Positions 17,148-17,783 of a DNA stretch of 17,783 nt are shown in pieces. Source of the stretch: Hymenopellis radicata (lineage: Eukaryota; Basidiomycota; Agaricomycetes; Agaricales; Physalacriaceae); NCBI GenBank assembly GCA_015501595.1, contig JADNRX010000933.1:1-17783 (forward strand). The letters run 5' to 3'. The stretch's first letter is position 1. Each line of letters starts with the position of its first letter. The translations under genes and the position numbers were made by a program. Below the pieces are notes generated by a model. It saw only the letters and a program-made list of their open reading frames with translations. It did no database searches and had not been told where the DNA came from.

Positions 17148-17783
17148 TCAGACGAGCTTGACGGACGAAGGAGGCCGCGTACCGTTGTTGGATTTGTATT
17201 CCATCACTGTCGATGAAGGAGGTTAAGCACCCGTCTTAACGTGTCTCTAAGATGTTCACTTGTCAGTGAAGGCAGCGGTAAGGCAAAGGTAACGGACCTG
17301 ATCTTTGTCCCGAAGTTTGATATCTCCGTCGACGCGATTCCAGAGGCTGACAATGTCTTCTGCTGGCGGACACTGATAGTGCAGCCACAAATCTCTGGCC
17401 ATTCCGAATCTTGTTCAGTCTCGGGCCGACAGTCGTCGAATTGGTCACCAATGATTGCCAAAACTAGGTCCTCCCATATCCTATCCGCGACTCCTTTCTT
17501 GAGGCGTATTATCCATTTGCCTCCGGAGATGTTGACAGGATCCTCCCATACAGGACGACGAATGCGCCGAATGGAAAAGAAGGTAGTCTGTGGTCGGTTG
17601 GATAGACGAGGAGGGAGAGATGGGTCCAAAGCGACCAGAACGATTCGACCTAAAATGAATATTAGAGACTGTAGACACATCGCCATAGACTCACTGAGCT
17701 GAACGCCGCAATCTTTTTAATGCCCTCCTCATAGTTGACAATTTTATTTCCGGGTGCTCGCTGCTGGCGGAACCAGTAGACCC
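17148..17783 (-). CDS. eIF4E-family cap-binding protein, 5' end outside window
   Basis: The N-terminal part lies beyond the right edge. Exons in the window: (off-edge)-17695, 17649-17298, 17246-17148; introns 45 and 51 nt, GT-AG. Family marks: VYWFRQQRAPG (aligned with the FWYSRR-x-PG of the eIF4E2/4EHP class), VESFWSLWTHLS, YLLFHS, the cap-binding Trp-Glu in PVWEDPVNISGGKW, RLKKGVADRIWEDLVLAIIG, EICGCTISVRQQ, and RDTLRRVLNL. The first and later aromatic positions suggest the 4EHP (eIF4E2) side-branch, which can repress or tune translation, rather than the main eIF4E; this is inference. Five apparent one-base errors break the frame, near 17615 (extra C), 17568 (extra G), 17361 (missing base), 17305 (extra A) and 17219 (missing C). 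It is the most disrupted gene here; whether it is functional cannot be said. Confidence 0.82.

Noticed and set aside
7950..17620. Programmed ribosomal frameshifting as the cause of the frame breaks
   Set aside because: Thirteen breaks of both directions in five unrelated genes, without slippery heptamers or a shared signal, fit sequence error or decay far better.
17204..17702. Large open frames on both strands at the right edge
   Set aside because: The plus-strand frame is a shadow; the minus-strand one holds real eIF4E segments but reads an intron and wrong frames as coding.
1..17783. Mobile element, CRISPR array, tRNA or biosynthetic gene cluster
   Set aside because: I saw no transposase or reverse-transcriptase motif, no spaced direct repeats, no cloverleaf, and the genes are unrelated housekeeping functions.

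Overview
The window looks like ordinary nuclear DNA of a filamentous fungus, most likely a basidiomycete (Agaricomycetes). Eleven protein genes are packed on both strands, each broken by introns mostly 45-60 nt long with GT...AG ends, and several products have typical mushroom-forming-fungus look: a BTB/POZ protein of the Agaricomycete type, a DUF2408-like protein, and a secreted T1-type ribonuclease. I saw no mobile element, CRISPR array, rRNA or tRNA.

Layout, left to right: 1-1131, nothing I can name; 1132-2515 (-) ZIP zinc/iron transporter with two zinc-response-like motifs upstream; 3078-4382 (-) RPF1, a Brix-domain ribosome biogenesis factor; 4753-5884 (-) BTB/POZ protein; 5885-7368 mostly non-coding with one weak small gene candidate; 7369-8352 (+) alpha/beta hydrolase whose nucleophile sits on an 11-nt microexon; 8754-10803 (-) DUF2408-like protein with a GC-AG intron; 11170-11814 (+) tropomyosin; 12402-12979 (+) secreted guanyl-specific ribonuclease; 13718-14818 (-) adenosine-deaminase-like (N6-methyl-AMP deaminase type) enzyme; 15079-16151 (+) RluA-type, probably mitochondrial, pseudouridine synthase; 16428-16984 (+) methionine-R-sulfoxide reductase B; 17148-17783 (-) eIF4E-family cap-binding protein cut by the window's right edge.

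The genes do not form a pathway or cluster. They are housekeeping functions side by side: metal uptake, ribosome assembly, actin cables, purine salvage, rRNA modification, protein repair and translation initiation, plus one secreted enzyme. Divergent pairs (DUF2408/tropomyosin, deaminase/pseudouridine synthase) share short intergenic promoters, and several pairs converge.

The most striking feature is a set of about thirteen apparent one-base insertions or deletions that break the conserved reading frame in five of the eight genes from about 7.9 kb to the right edge, while the three genes in the left 6 kb and the tropomyosin, ribonuclease and deaminase genes splice and read cleanly. Many lie in short homopolymers, which suggests consensus errors in the assembly, but real gene decay in part of them cannot be excluded from sequence alone. 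I found no convincing evidence of a new biological system.
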